This document shows, piece by piece, positions 35,581 through 44,342 of a DNA stretch of 59,898 nucleotides. How positions within the stretch are numbered: position 1 is the stretch's first letter; each line of letters begins with the position of its first letter. The position numbers were made by a program, and so were the translations under genes. Source of the DNA: a bacterium (GTDB taxonomy: Bacteria; Actinomycetota; Acidimicrobiia; Spongiisociales; JAHEDJ01); assembly GCA_024641325.1 (NCBI GenBank), contig JAHEDJ010000003.1:48916-108813 (forward strand), in the 5' to 3' direction. Under the pieces are notes generated by a model, which was given only the letters and a program-made list of their open reading frames with translations, ran no database searches and was not told where the DNA came from.

Positions 35581-36144
35581 TCAAGCCTTCTTGGAGGCTT
35601 CTTTCATCGCCCGCTTCTTCTCTCGCAGGTCGTAGACGTCATCGAAGACGGCGACGTCCGCGATCGAGGGCCAGTCGGCCGCCTTCTCCTGCCACCCGGC
35701 CGGTGCCACACCCAGCCGCTTGCCGAGAACGCCGACGAAGATGCGCGACTTTGCCACGCCGTATCCCGGGAGGGCCTCGAGTCTGCGAAGAAGGTCGGCA
35801 GCATCGGAGGCCGTCGCCCAGATCTGCCGGGCATCGCCGCCGTACTCGTCGACGACCGCCCGGCAGAGTGCCTGCGTTCGCTTCGCCATCGAACCGGGAT
35901 ACCGGTGGATTGCCGGCGGTCCTTTGAACAGCGCAATCAGTTCGTCCTCATCGATTGAGGCAACGTCCCCGGCATCGAGAGCGCGACCCAGCCGCTCGGA
36001 CAAGAGATAGGGTCCGTAGAACGCTCGCTCCATCGGGAATTGTTGATCCAGCAGCATTCCAATGAGCAGCGCAAGGGGATCGGCGGCCAGCAGCCGGTTG
36101 GCTTCCTCACTCTCGGTCCAGTGCAGTGCATCAACGTCGTTCAT
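35581..36144 (-). CDS. HhH-GPD-type base excision DNA repair protein
   Basis: A 187-residue actinobacterial HhH-GPD protein. The helix-hairpin-helix is LEALPGYGVAKSRIFVGVLGKRLG near 125-148, and PLALLIGMLLDQQFPMERAFYGPYLL is the conserved N-terminal helix set. Typical glycosylases carry a catalytic Asp about 20 residues after the hairpin and, in MutY/Nth, four C-terminal cysteines; no such cysteine cluster is present. The DNA lesion recognised is not known for this family. AGGAGG precedes ATG 36144. It converges with the WYL regulator gene. Confidence 0.8.
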   Translation of the reverse strand: MNDVDALHWTESEEANRLLAADPLALLIGMLLDQQFPMERAFYGPYLLSERLGRALDAGDVASIDEDELIALFKGPPAIHRYPGSMAKRTQALCRAVVDEYGGDARQIWATASDAADLLRRLEALPGYGVAKSRIFVGVLGKRLGVAPAGWQEKAADWPSIADVAVFDDVYDLREKKRAMKEASKKA

Positions 36145-36187
36145 TCGCCCCTCCTCAGTTCAATGGAAAGTGTGGCAGCGCCCCGGC

Positions 36188-37078
36188 CTATCCGCCGAGT
36201 TCGAGGCCTGACATCTCCTCGAGCGCTTTGACGAGGGCATGATTGCCCTCACCTCCAAAGCCTCTCCGCTGTAATGCTCGGTACATCTGAAACACGAGGC
36301 TGGTGCCGGGGACGGGCGAGCCGAGTTCGTCCGCAGCTTCGAGCACGAGGCGCAAGTCTTTCTGTTGTAAATCGATCGTGAACCCCGGCCGCCAATCCCG
36401 GACGATCATCTGTGGGCCACGGTTGGCGAGCATCCACGAACCGGCCGCCCCGCCCTTGACCGCGCTCAGAGTCTTCTCGAGGTCCAGACCGCCCGCCTCG
36501 GCGAACAACAGAGCCTCCGACACCGCCAGCTGGGTTCCGACGACCAGAATCTGGTTGACGAGCTTCACCAGCTGCCCTGAGCCGATCGGGCCAACGTGGG
36601 TAATGGTCGTACCGAATGCCTCGAGGTAGGGGGCTGCTCGATCGAACTGTGCGTCATCGCCACCGACCATGATCGACAGCGTGCCTCGCGCCGCTCCCTC
36701 GCTGCCTCCGCTGACAGGAGCATCGAGCCAGGAGGCGCCGGCGTCCTCAACCTGCGCAGCGAAGCGAAGGGTTGCGGAGGGACTGATCGTCGAATGATCG
36801 ATGACGAGGTCGCCGGCGGACAATCCGGCCAGGATGCCTTCGTCGCCGTGCAGGACCGCCTCGACGTCCGGCGTGTCCGAAACGCAGATCATGGTGATGC
36901 CGCATGACGCGGCGACATCCTTCGGAGAATCGGCTGCTACTGCCCCGGCGGCAGCCAGTTCCTCCGTGCGCGATCTGGTCCGATTCCAGACGGTGACATC
37001 GTGGCCCTTTTCGAGCAGGTTGCGAGCCATCCCCGAACCCATGATCCCCAGTCCGACAAAACCGATCTTCTCGCTCAC
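36188..37078 (-). CDS. 3-hydroxyisobutyrate dehydrogenase-family oxidoreductase
   Basis: A 296-residue beta-hydroxyacid dehydrogenase. The NAD(P)-binding motif GLGIMGSGMA is at 10-19, the substrate-binding DAPVSGGSEGA near 120, the catalytic Lys in GSGQLVKLVNQ near 170, and KDLRLVLEAA near 240 is also conserved. The family includes 3-hydroxyisobutyrate, tartronate semialdehyde and succinic semialdehyde reductases; the exact substrate cannot be told. Start GTG 37078 with GGAGG nine bases upstream. It is preceded by a perfect palindrome. Confidence 0.86.
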   Translation of the reverse strand: MSEKIGFVGLGIMGSGMARNLLEKGHDVTVWNRTRSRTEELAAAGAVAADSPKDVAASCGITMICVSDTPDVEAVLHGDEGILAGLSAGDLVIDHSTISPSATLRFAAQVEDAGASWLDAPVSGGSEGAARGTLSIMVGGDDAQFDRAAPYLEAFGTTITHVGPIGSGQLVKLVNQILVVGTQLAVSEALLFAEAGGLDLEKTLSAVKGGAAGSWMLANRGPQMIVRDWRPGFTIDLQQKDLRLVLEAADELGSPVPGTSLVFQMYRALQRRGFGGEGNHALVKALEEMSGLELGG

Positions 37079-37121
37079 ACTGCCTCCTTCGCTGCTGCAC
37101 CGCCGACGCTAACCAGTCCGG

Positions 37122-37173
37122 CGTTTTCGCGCGACATTCCGACCCTATACCTTCCGAATGTCGCGCGAAAACG
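37122..37173. repeat. Palindrome family C, copy 1
   Basis: Perfect 18-base arms (37122-37139 and 37156-37173, CGTTTTCGCGCGACATTC and its complement) around a 16-base loop. It lies between the feoA-like gene and the dehydrogenase gene, both on the minus strand, so it may terminate feoA. Related to the palindrome at 42203. Confidence 0.85.
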
Positions 37174-37182
37174 ATAAGAGTG

Positions 37183-37614
37183 TCAGGGTTTGGCGGCGAC
37201 GAAGACCAGCTTGGCCAGGTCGGCTTCCAGAGCGATCTCTGTTTCGTCCACCCCGACCACAGTCACCGGTGAATGCTGTTCGACTCGCACCGTTCGGCCG
37301 GGTTCAATGCCGTAGGCGCGCAGCAACTCGCGGTGGCCGGTTGTCATCGCGTCGGAGAACCCGGCGATGGCCACCTCCCCGCCGATTGTGGCGCCGTCGA
37401 GCGTCGCGCCGACCGGTCGGCCCTCTGTGCGGGAAGGAAACAAGCGGGCGAGCAGTCCGGCCGAGCGCGAGGAGTTGATGTCAACGGTCGTGTATCCACA
37501 CTCCGGGCAGCAAGCCAGCGTGCAGGCTCCGCTCATCGGACAGGACCCGCACGCCACTTCGGCCTCCGGGTCGAACCGTGTCCCACAGATGGCGCAGGCC
37601 ATCGTGGGACTCAT
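37183..37614 (-). CDS. FeoA-domain protein with cysteine-rich N-terminus
   Basis: A 143-residue protein. The N-terminal 40 residues have eight cysteines (7, 10, 22, 25, 31, 35, 36, 39; CAICG ... CGSCPMSGACTLACCPECG), which look like zinc or Fe-S ligands. The C-terminal 80 residues form a FeoA SH3-like domain (ATIGGEVAIAGFSD, ELLRAYGIEPGRTVRVEQHSPVTVVGV, ETEIALEADLAKLVFV). FeoA domains assist the FeoB ferrous-iron transporter. It starts in a four-base overlap with feoB, so expression is coupled. FeoA is usually a bare 75-residue domain; the fused cysteine region is unusual. Confidence 0.82.
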   Translation of the reverse strand: MSPTMACAICGTRFDPEAEVACGSCPMSGACTLACCPECGYTTVDINSSRSAGLLARLFPSRTEGRPVGATLDGATIGGEVAIAGFSDAMTTGHRELLRAYGIEPGRTVRVEQHSPVTVVGVDETEIALEADLAKLVFVAAKP

Positions 37615-39563
37615 GCGCTCCACCCGATGAACTCGAGTACACGTCCCAGGAGTCCACCGATGAAGATCGCCAGCGGAAAGACCAGCGCGGTAACCGCGGC
37701 TGCCGTTCCTGCCCCGCGCTCCTTGGCGATCATCAGCACGCTGGCAACGCACGGAACAAACAGCGTGATCGTTGTCATGCTCACCACCATCTGAAGCGGG
37801 GACAGGAGCCCATCGCCGGCAATCAGGAATAGGCCGGTGGCGCCGAAGTCCCTCCTGAAGAAACCCATCATGAAGGCCGTTGCCGCTTCAGCCGGGAGCT
37901 TCAGCCAGTCGACTACCAAAGGCTCGGCCACCCCGATCAGCCAGGCAAGAAGATCGACGCGATCGAGGATGAACAGCAGAATTGACCCGATGAGGAACAG
38001 CGGGACGACCTCGCGTATGTACCACTCAACCCGGGCGACGGTCTTGAGCACCACCGGGCGCAGCGGGGGGCGACGCATCGGCGGTAGCTCCGTTACGAAC
38101 ACAGACCGATCCCCGGGCACCAGACGGGCAGCCAGCCAGCCGACTACCACCAACACGCCGATCACGACTCCCGCCCAGATCATCATCGCCGTCATCGAGA
38201 TTCCGCCGAGCATCCCCATCACAACACCCAGTTGGGCACTGCACGGAACGCCGAGCGAGAGCAGCAGGATGACTAGGAGCCGGTCGCGTTTGGACGAAAG
38301 GATCCGCGTTGTCATCGTCGCCATCGTCACGCAACCGAGACCCAGCACCATGGGGACGACAGCAGTCCCGTTGAGGCCCATCGCCCTGAAGATACGATTG
38401 GTCAGGACCGCCAGCCTTGGCAGGTAGCCGGAATCCTCGAGCAAGCCGAAGGCGAAGAAGAAGGTCGCCACGATTGGGAGAATTAGCGCCAGGGCATACG
38501 TCATACCCATCGTCCAGAGGCCGTACTCTCCAACGAGAAGGTCCTGGAGCCAATCCCATGCCGAGACTCTCCCAACTGCTGAAATCACCCACGGGTTGAT
38601 GTAGCGGCCGAACAGGGTCCCCTCGAGCCACCCGACCAGCGTCCCGGCTCCGAATACGCCGACGAACCAGTACATTCCGTAGAGAACAATCGCCAGCAAC
38701 GGCAACCCCCAAAGCGGGTGGGTCGTCATCCGGCTGACCCGCTGCTTTCGGATCGGACGAGAGCCCGCCGAAGCCTGAGTCGTGTGGCCGACCAGAGAGT
38801 CGACGACTTCAAACCTCGCCTCGAGGATGGCCGACGACAGAGGTGTCCCGAGCGCCTCGGCCGCGACGCTGCGAATCCGCACTGCCTCACCCATCCGACG
38901 ATCGTCGCACCGGGCTCGCACCCACTCTTCAACAACCGGATCTCCGGCCAGGAAGAGCAATGCGAGAGATCGTTCTCTGACGGAAGCAGGGGGCAAAAGC
39001 TTCGCCAGTTCACGGATCGCCACCTCGATTGGCTCCGGATATCTAACTCGTATCGAAGCGAGCTCCGGTCGACGCAGGGCAGCCTCGAGCGGTTCGATCC
39101 CTTCGCCTCGTACTGCCGTTGTTGCCACCACCGGGAGTCCAAGTAGCCGAGAGAGACCGTCGCTATCGGGCGGGAGACCACGATCATGCGCTTCGTCGGC
39201 CATGTTGAGGGCCAGGGTGAGAGGCACTCCCATTTCAGCGAGCTGCACCGTGAGGAGGAGCGTTCTGCGCAGGTTCTTGGCATCACCGACCTGGAGCACC
39301 CCGACCAATTCTTCGTCGAGCAGAACCCGAACGGTCGCCTGCTCGTCTTCGGTTCGCGACGGGAACGAGAGGATGCCGGGCGAGTCGATGAAAGTGTCGC
39401 CGAGACGCCGCCCGGTTGCCCGGACGATCTCGACCGTCGTACCCGGGTAGTTCGCAGCGATGACACGATGACCGGTGAGTGCTTCAAAAAGCGTCGACTT
39501 GCCGACGTTGGGGTGACCAACGAGAGCAACGAAACCTGCTTGCCGAGGCATCTCCCCTGTCAT
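37611..39563 (-). CDS. feoB: Ferrous iron transporter FeoB
   Basis: A 650-residue (from ATG 39563) membrane GTPase that imports ferrous iron. The G domain has GHPNVGKST near 16, YPGTTVE near 45, DSPGIL near 67 and NMAD near 126. The membrane half has at least eight helices and the family segments GLGCVTMATMTTRIL and LGVPCSAQLGVVMG. The upstream in-frame ATG at 39599 is an alternative; neither has ideal ribosome-binding spacing. The last codon overlaps the FeoA-domain gene. An IdeR-like sequence lies about 150 bases upstream. Confidence 0.9.
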   Translation of the reverse strand: MTGEMPRQAGFVALVGHPNVGKSTLFEALTGHRVIAANYPGTTVEIVRATGRRLGDTFIDSPGILSFPSRTEDEQATVRVLLDEELVGVLQVGDAKNLRRTLLLTVQLAEMGVPLTLALNMADEAHDRGLPPDSDGLSRLLGLPVVATTAVRGEGIEPLEAALRRPELASIRVRYPEPIEVAIRELAKLLPPASVRERSLALLFLAGDPVVEEWVRARCDDRRMGEAVRIRSVAAEALGTPLSSAILEARFEVVDSLVGHTTQASAGSRPIRKQRVSRMTTHPLWGLPLLAIVLYGMYWFVGVFGAGTLVGWLEGTLFGRYINPWVISAVGRVSAWDWLQDLLVGEYGLWTMGMTYALALILPIVATFFFAFGLLEDSGYLPRLAVLTNRIFRAMGLNGTAVVPMVLGLGCVTMATMTTRILSSKRDRLLVILLLSLGVPCSAQLGVVMGMLGGISMTAMMIWAGVVIGVLVVVGWLAARLVPGDRSVFVTELPPMRRPPLRPVVLKTVARVEWYIREVVPLFLIGSILLFILDRVDLLAWLIGVAEPLVVDWLKLPAEAATAFMMGFFRRDFGATGLFLIAGDGLLSPLQMVVSMTTITLFVPCVASVLMIAKERGAGTAAAVTALVFPLAIFIGGLLGRVLEFIGWSA

Positions 39564-39709
39564 CGGAGTGTGACAGTTTCCTCCCATGACTGAACACATC
39601 GTCGTAGGCGGGGTCTAGACGGCCATAGGGTCGGATGGTCCCGCCCGGTGGGATTTCGGCCCGTGGTCCCGAATCGGTGTCGGGAAAAGCAGGTAGCAGG
39701 CAACGGGAG

Positions 39710-39728
39710 TTAGGTCTGGCTGCCTGAA
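39710..39728. promoter_or_regulatory. Possible iron box (IdeR/DtxR-like) upstream of feoB
   Basis: TTAGGTCTGGCTGCCTGAA matches 13 of 19 positions of the IdeR/DtxR consensus TTAGGTTAGGCTAACCTAA. It overlaps the stop codon of the upstream gene and is 147 bases from the feoB start, so it could serve feoB. The match is imperfect and found by eye. Confidence 0.3.
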
Positions 39729-40525
39729 GGCATTTCGACCTTCTTTGAGACCAGCAGGGCACCGGCCGCGATCAGTCCGAGTTGGGCGAGCACGATCGAC
39801 GCAGTCAGCCAGGAGATCGCAGTCTTCTCCGTATCGGCGTGCGCCTGGAGCGACTTCCGCTCGGCCTCGACATCTGCGATCGCGGTGGCGGTCGTGGCAC
39901 GGTACCGATCCAGAAGTTGGATTCCGTCGCCGAGAGCCTGCCTGGCTAGTCCGACCTCGATGATGAGATCCCCGCCCTGGTCGGCGATACGCCCCAGCCC
40001 GACGCCGACTTCCTCGATGAGCGCGGCTTGCTCTCGAACCTGCGCGGGGAGATTCTCGATCGATTCTGCAACACCGGCGAGCGATTCGTCGAACGGCACG
40101 TCGGGGTCATACGGCACTCCGACAATGCTCAGCGTTCCAAGGGTTCCATCGATCACGTCGGCAACCTGAATGAGGGCGGGCATTGCCTCTTGTAGCGACT
40201 CAACGATACGCGGGAGATCTTCTCCGGTGATCTCCGCCAGTTTGGACAATCCGTTCTCGGCGTCATCGAGGGTGGCGATCGAATCGACGGCCGCATCTTC
40301 AACGGCCACCAGACTGCCGGCCAATTGCTCGATGATCGATGCCACGATCGCCACGGTGTCATCCGCTGTCCGAAGTGCGCCGGTGCTCGCAGCCAGCGAT
40401 TCATCCGTAGCGGCGGCGCGTTCGTCTGCTGCCGCCCGAAGCTGACCGGATGCGATGATCACGGCCGCGCCACCAAGCACCGCGGTAAGCATCATGATCA
40501 GTCCGGCGGTTCTCGACCATCTCAT
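39710..40525 (-). CDS. Membrane-anchored coiled-coil hypothetical protein
   Basis: A 271-residue protein with two membrane helices, near 7-26 (AGLIMMLTAVLGGAAVIIAS) and near 245-265 (SWLTASIVLAQLGLIAAGALLV), flanking a 210-residue extracytoplasmic helical region rich in Ala, Glu, Leu and Asp. The topology resembles the sensor half of a chemoreceptor, but there is no HAMP or signalling domain. I do not recognise a family. ATG 40525 is chosen over the upstream 40588. Divergent from the carboxylase gene. Confidence 0.6.
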   Translation of the reverse strand: MRWSRTAGLIMMLTAVLGGAAVIIASGQLRAAADERAAATDESLAASTGALRTADDTVAIVASIIEQLAGSLVAVEDAAVDSIATLDDAENGLSKLAEITGEDLPRIVESLQEAMPALIQVADVIDGTLGTLSIVGVPYDPDVPFDESLAGVAESIENLPAQVREQAALIEEVGVGLGRIADQGGDLIIEVGLARQALGDGIQLLDRYRATTATAIADVEAERKSLQAHADTEKTAISWLTASIVLAQLGLIAAGALLVSKKVEMPSGSQT

Positions 40526-40539
40526 TACCACGATGGTAA
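40525..40539. promoter_or_regulatory. Candidate operator in the carboxylase divergent gap
   Basis: TTACCA-CGA-TGGTAA, a perfect 6-3-6 inverted repeat, sits at the start codon of the minus-strand gene and 49 bases before the carboxyltransferase ATG. It could bind a dimeric regulator of either gene; no regulator is adjacent. Confidence 0.3.
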
Positions 40540-40587
40540 CGGCCGCGACGGATACTCCCCCGTTCCCCACAACTAACCTGCCGGGCA

Positions 40588-42186
40588 ATGCCGGTACTGA
40601 CCTCGACGCTCGACCACCGCTCCGATGAGTACTTATCCAACCGCGGGTCCATGGAGGAGAAGCTCTCCGAATTCGAGCAGCTTATGGCGACCTCACGCCT
40701 GGGCGGCGGCCCGAAGTACGTCGCCCGGCACAAGGAGCGGGGCAAATTGCTCGCCAGAGAGCGGATCGAGTTGCTCCTCGACCGCGATACTCCTTTCCTG
40801 GAACTCTCCTCGCTGGCCGGCTGGGGTACCGACTTCCCGATCGGTGGCAATCTCGTTTGCGGCATCGGTGTCGTTTCCGGCGTAGAGGTAGCGATCAACG
40901 CCAACGATCCGACGAGCCGGGCAGGATCATCGAATCCGATTTCCCTCGCCAAGAGCCTGCGGCTGCAGGATATTGCTCGCCAGAATCGCCTGCCCCTCAT
41001 CAACCTCGTCGAATCAGGAGGGGCCGACCTACCGACCCAGGCCGATGTCTTCCTGGTGGGCGGCAAGTGGTTCCGCAACCTCACCCAGCTATCGAAGCTG
41101 GGAATCCCGACGATCGCACTCGTCTTCGGCAACTCGACGGCCGGCGGCGCCTACGTGCCCGGCATGTCCGACTACGCGGTGATGGTCAAGGATCAGGCAA
41201 AGGTGTTCCTGGGTGGGCCGCCGCTCGTGAAGATGGCCACCGGCGAGGAATCGACGGACGAGGAGTTGGGTGGTGCCGATATGCACTCCCGGATCTCCGG
41301 ACTTTCCGACTACCTGGCGGCGGACGAATACGACGCACTCCGAATGGGGCGCGAAATCGTCGCCCACCTCAACTGGCGCAAACTCGGCTACGGACCGAAT
41401 CAGCCGTCCGACGAGCCGCTCTACGACGCGGATGATCTCCTGGGAATCGTCTCCGCCGACCTCAAGGTGCCATTCGACATGCGAGAGGTTCTGGCGCGAG
41501 TGCTCGATGGCTCACGATTCGACGAATACAAGCTGGTGTACGGGACATCGCTGGTGACCGGATGGGGCTCCATCCACGGTTATCCGGTCGGAGTCGTGGC
41601 CAACCAGCGCGGCGTCCTCTTCAGTGAAGAGGCACAGAAAGCGGCAGAGTTCATTCAACTCTGCAATCGCTATGACACTCCCATCATCTTCATCCACAAC
41701 ACAACCGGTTACATGGTGGGCAAGGAGTACGAGCAGGGTGGGATGATCAAGGACGGCGCCAAGATGGTGAACGCGGTGGCCAACAGCACGGTACCTCACA
41801 TTTCCCTGATGGCGGGAGCCTCCTACGGAGCGGGCAACTACGGCATGGCCGGCCGCGCATTCGAATCGCGCTTCGTGTTCGGTTGGCCAGGTCACAAGGT
41901 GGCGGTGATGGGTGGGGAGCAACTCGCCGGCGTGATGTCGATCATCAGCAGAGCCGGTGCCGAGGCACGCGGCCAGGAGATCGACGAAGCGGCGGCAGAA
42001 CTCAGCCGCCGGGCAATCGAGGATCAAATCGAAAGAGAGGCACTCGCCTACTACTCGACCGGCCGGGTCCGCGACGACGGAATCATCGATCCTCGTGATA
42101 CGCGGACGGTCCTCGGCATTGCCCTCTCAGCCGTTCATTCGGGACCGGTGCAAGGCACCGGCGAGTTCGGGGTCTTCCGGATGTGA
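40588..42186 (+). CDS. Acyl-CoA carboxylase, carboxyltransferase (beta) subunit, methylcrotonyl-CoA type
   Basis: A 532-residue carboxyltransferase, the right length for MCCase/geranyl-CoA-carboxylase beta chains (propionyl-CoA ones have similar length). Both crotonase-fold halves are visible: HKERGKLLARERIELLLD at the start, LINLVESGGADLPTQ near 137, FGNSTAGGAYVPGMSDY near 180, and GYMVGKEYEQGGMIKDGAKM with MAGASYGAGNYGMAGRAF near 375-425, which is the oxyanion-hole region of MCC beta. It forms a complex with the biotin subunit encoded next. The MCC assignment (leucine breakdown) is likely but not certain. Confidence 0.85.
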   Translation: MPVLTSTLDHRSDEYLSNRGSMEEKLSEFEQLMATSRLGGGPKYVARHKERGKLLARERIELLLDRDTPFLELSSLAGWGTDFPIGGNLVCGIGVVSGVEVAINANDPTSRAGSSNPISLAKSLRLQDIARQNRLPLINLVESGGADLPTQADVFLVGGKWFRNLTQLSKLGIPTIALVFGNSTAGGAYVPGMSDYAVMVKDQAKVFLGGPPLVKMATGEESTDEELGGADMHSRISGLSDYLAADEYDALRMGREIVAHLNWRKLGYGPNQPSDEPLYDADDLLGIVSADLKVPFDMREVLARVLDGSRFDEYKLVYGTSLVTGWGSIHGYPVGVVANQRGVLFSEEAQKAAEFIQLCNRYDTPIIFIHNTTGYMVGKEYEQGGMIKDGAKMVNAVANSTVPHISLMAGASYGAGNYGMAGRAFESRFVFGWPGHKVAVMGGEQLAGVMSIISRAGAEARGQEIDEAAAELSRRAIEDQIEREALAYYSTGRVRDDGIIDPRDTRTVLGIALSAVHSGPVQGTGEFGVFRM

Positions 42187-42202
42187 AACGGCTAAACCTT
42201 CC

Positions 42203-42250
42203 TTTTCGCGCGGCAATCGCCCCCTATGGGGCAATATTGCCGCGCGAAAA
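42203..42250. repeat. Palindrome family C, copy 2
   Basis: Perfect 15-base arms (42203-42217 and 42236-42250, TTTTCGCGCGGCAAT and its complement) with an inner GCCCC/GGGGC stem. It lies between the two carboxylase subunit genes and shares the TTTTCGCGCG-CA core with the palindrome at 37122. In this place it may lower or modulate expression of the second subunit. Confidence 0.85.
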
Positions 42251-42262
42251 CGGGGGTGAGGG

Positions 42263-44269
42263 GTGACACGGTTTGCCAAGATCCTGGTTGCCAACCGCGG
42301 CGAGATCGCCAGGCGGATCTTTCGTACCTGCCGCACGATGGGCATCTCCACGGTCGCCGTCTATTCAGATGCCGACCGGCTGGCTCCGTTCGTCGCTGAA
42401 GCAGATGAGGCACTGGAGCTTCCGGGCTCTGCTCCATCCGATACCTACCTTCGTCAAGACCTGATCATCGAAGCAGCACTGAAGGCGGGTGCCCAGGCGA
42501 TCCACCCGGGGTACGGGTTCCTCGCTGAGAACGCCGGGTTTGCCCAAGCTTGTACGGATGCAGGACTCTATTTCATTGGACCTCCGCCGTCCGCCATGGC
42601 CTCGATGGGTTCCAAAGTCGAGGCGAGACGGATCATGCTGGCTGCCGGAGTTCCGGTCGTTCCCGGCGTGGAGATCGCCGGCCGGAACGAAGATGCAATA
42701 GCCGGTGCCGCCACCGATATCGGCTATCCGATTCTCGTCAAGGCGTCCGCCGGTGGAGGAGGCAAAGGCATGCGCATCGTGCGCGACCCGGCCGACCTCC
42801 AGGAATCCATCGTGTCCGCCGCTCGGGAGGCGATGTCGGCCTTCGGCGACGACACGCTCTTCCTAGAGCGCTACATCGAAGAACCCCGGCACATCGAAAT
42901 CCAGGTGCTGAGCGATACCCAGGGCAATGTCGTCAGCCTGTTCGAGCGGGAGTGCTCGATCCAACGCAGGCACCAGAAGATAATCGAGGAATCTCCGTCA
43001 CCGGCCGTTGACCAGTACCTGCGGAACCGCCTCGGTCGAGCCGCCACCGACGCCGCCGACGCGGTTGGATACGTCGGAGCCGGGACGGTCGAGTTCTTGT
43101 TGGAGCCCGGCGGCGAGTTCTTCTTCCTCGAGATGAACACACGACTCCAGGTGGAACACCCGGTCACCGAGCTGATCACCGGGATTGATCTCGTTCGCGC
43201 ACAGATCCGGATAGCCGAAGGCCACCCACTCGACCCGGAGGCTCTCGAGGCAACGGCTCGCGGTCACGCCATCGAGGCTCGACTCTACGCAGAAGATCCC
43301 CGGCACGATTTCCTGCCGACCATCGGAACCCTGCACCGGTTCAACCTCGCCGACGAGGACTCTGCTTGGGGAGGACCTTCCATTCTCCGCGTTGATTCCG
43401 GCGTTGAAGACGGATCAGAAGTATCGATCCATTACGACCCGATGCTCGCCAAAGTGATTGCGCACGCTCCAACCAGGAGCGAGGCGGCCGGGCGACTCGC
43501 AGCTGCACTGGCCCGAGCTGAGATTCACGGTCTATACACCAACCGTGAACTCCTGGTCCGCATCCTCCGCCACCCGGAGTTCCTCACCGGTCGCACCGAC
43601 ACCCACTTTCTCGACCGGCACGATCCGGCCCTCCTCGGAGCCCCGCTCGCCGACCCCGGCAGCGAACGCCTCCATGCCATAGCCGCCGCCCTCGCCGGCC
43701 AGGTGGAAGCAAGGGCGGCCGCTTCCGTGCTGACCACCATCCCTTCCGGATGGCGAAACAGTCCTTCGCAGCTCCAGTCACTCACGTTTCGCGGCGACGG
43801 CGGAGAGATCACCGTCGGCTATCAGTTCAACCGCCGCGGCCTGGAGGTCTGCCTCGGTGGCGATCCGGTGCCGGCCGTACTTCGCACATGCACTGCCTCG
43901 AGCGTGCAGGTTGAGATCGACGGTGTGCTGCGCGTTTTCTCGACTCACCGTGTCGGCGACACCTGGTACATCGATAGCGTGCTCGGCCACTCCGCCCTCA
44001 TTGAACTGCCTCGCTTCCCTGAGGCAACGAAGCACGAGGAACCCGGATCGATGCTATCCCCCATGCCCGGCAAGGTGATCGGTGTCTCGGTAGGTGAGGG
44101 CGACGCCGTCAGCCAGGGCCAGGTACTCGTGATCATCGAGGCCATGAAGATGGAGCACTCGGTGCGTTCCCCCTCCGACGGGACCGTGACATCGGTGAGG
44201 GTCACTCAGGGAGACCAGGTGGAAGCAGATGAAGTGCTGATCGTCGTCGCGGAGAGCACGGATGAGTAG
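42263..44269 (+). CDS. Acyl-CoA carboxylase, biotin carboxylase + BCCP (alpha) subunit
   Basis: A 668-residue biotin-dependent alpha chain with biotin carboxylase (ATP-grasp, LVKASAGGGGKGMRIV near 165, FLEMNTRLQVEHPVTE near 290) in the N-terminal 450 residues, a short BT-type linker and a BCCP domain ending the protein. The biotin lysine is Lys629 in EAMKMEH. The layout matches methylcrotonyl-CoA carboxylase alpha; propionyl-CoA carboxylases are close relatives. GTG start at 42263 with GGGGTGAG upstream. It pairs with the carboxyltransferase gene 76 bases upstream. Confidence 0.88.
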   Translation: MTRFAKILVANRGEIARRIFRTCRTMGISTVAVYSDADRLAPFVAEADEALELPGSAPSDTYLRQDLIIEAALKAGAQAIHPGYGFLAENAGFAQACTDAGLYFIGPPPSAMASMGSKVEARRIMLAAGVPVVPGVEIAGRNEDAIAGAATDIGYPILVKASAGGGGKGMRIVRDPADLQESIVSAAREAMSAFGDDTLFLERYIEEPRHIEIQVLSDTQGNVVSLFERECSIQRRHQKIIEESPSPAVDQYLRNRLGRAATDAADAVGYVGAGTVEFLLEPGGEFFFLEMNTRLQVEHPVTELITGIDLVRAQIRIAEGHPLDPEALEATARGHAIEARLYAEDPRHDFLPTIGTLHRFNLADEDSAWGGPSILRVDSGVEDGSEVSIHYDPMLAKVIAHAPTRSEAAGRLAAALARAEIHGLYTNRELLVRILRHPEFLTGRTDTHFLDRHDPALLGAPLADPGSERLHAIAAALAGQVEARAAASVLTTIPSGWRNSPSQLQSLTFRGDGGEITVGYQFNRRGLEVCLGGDPVPAVLRTCTASSVQVEIDGVLRVFSTHRVGDTWYIDSVLGHSALIELPRFPEATKHEEPGSMLSPMPGKVIGVSVGEGDAVSQGQVLVIIEAMKMEHSVRSPSDGTVTSVRVTQGDQVEADEVLIVVAESTDE

Positions 44270-44342
44270 GCGCTGGTCGCGTCAGCCCCCCTGCGGGGAG
44301 CATAGATTCTGTTCCGGCTAGCCTCGCTGCCTGGAGGTAACC

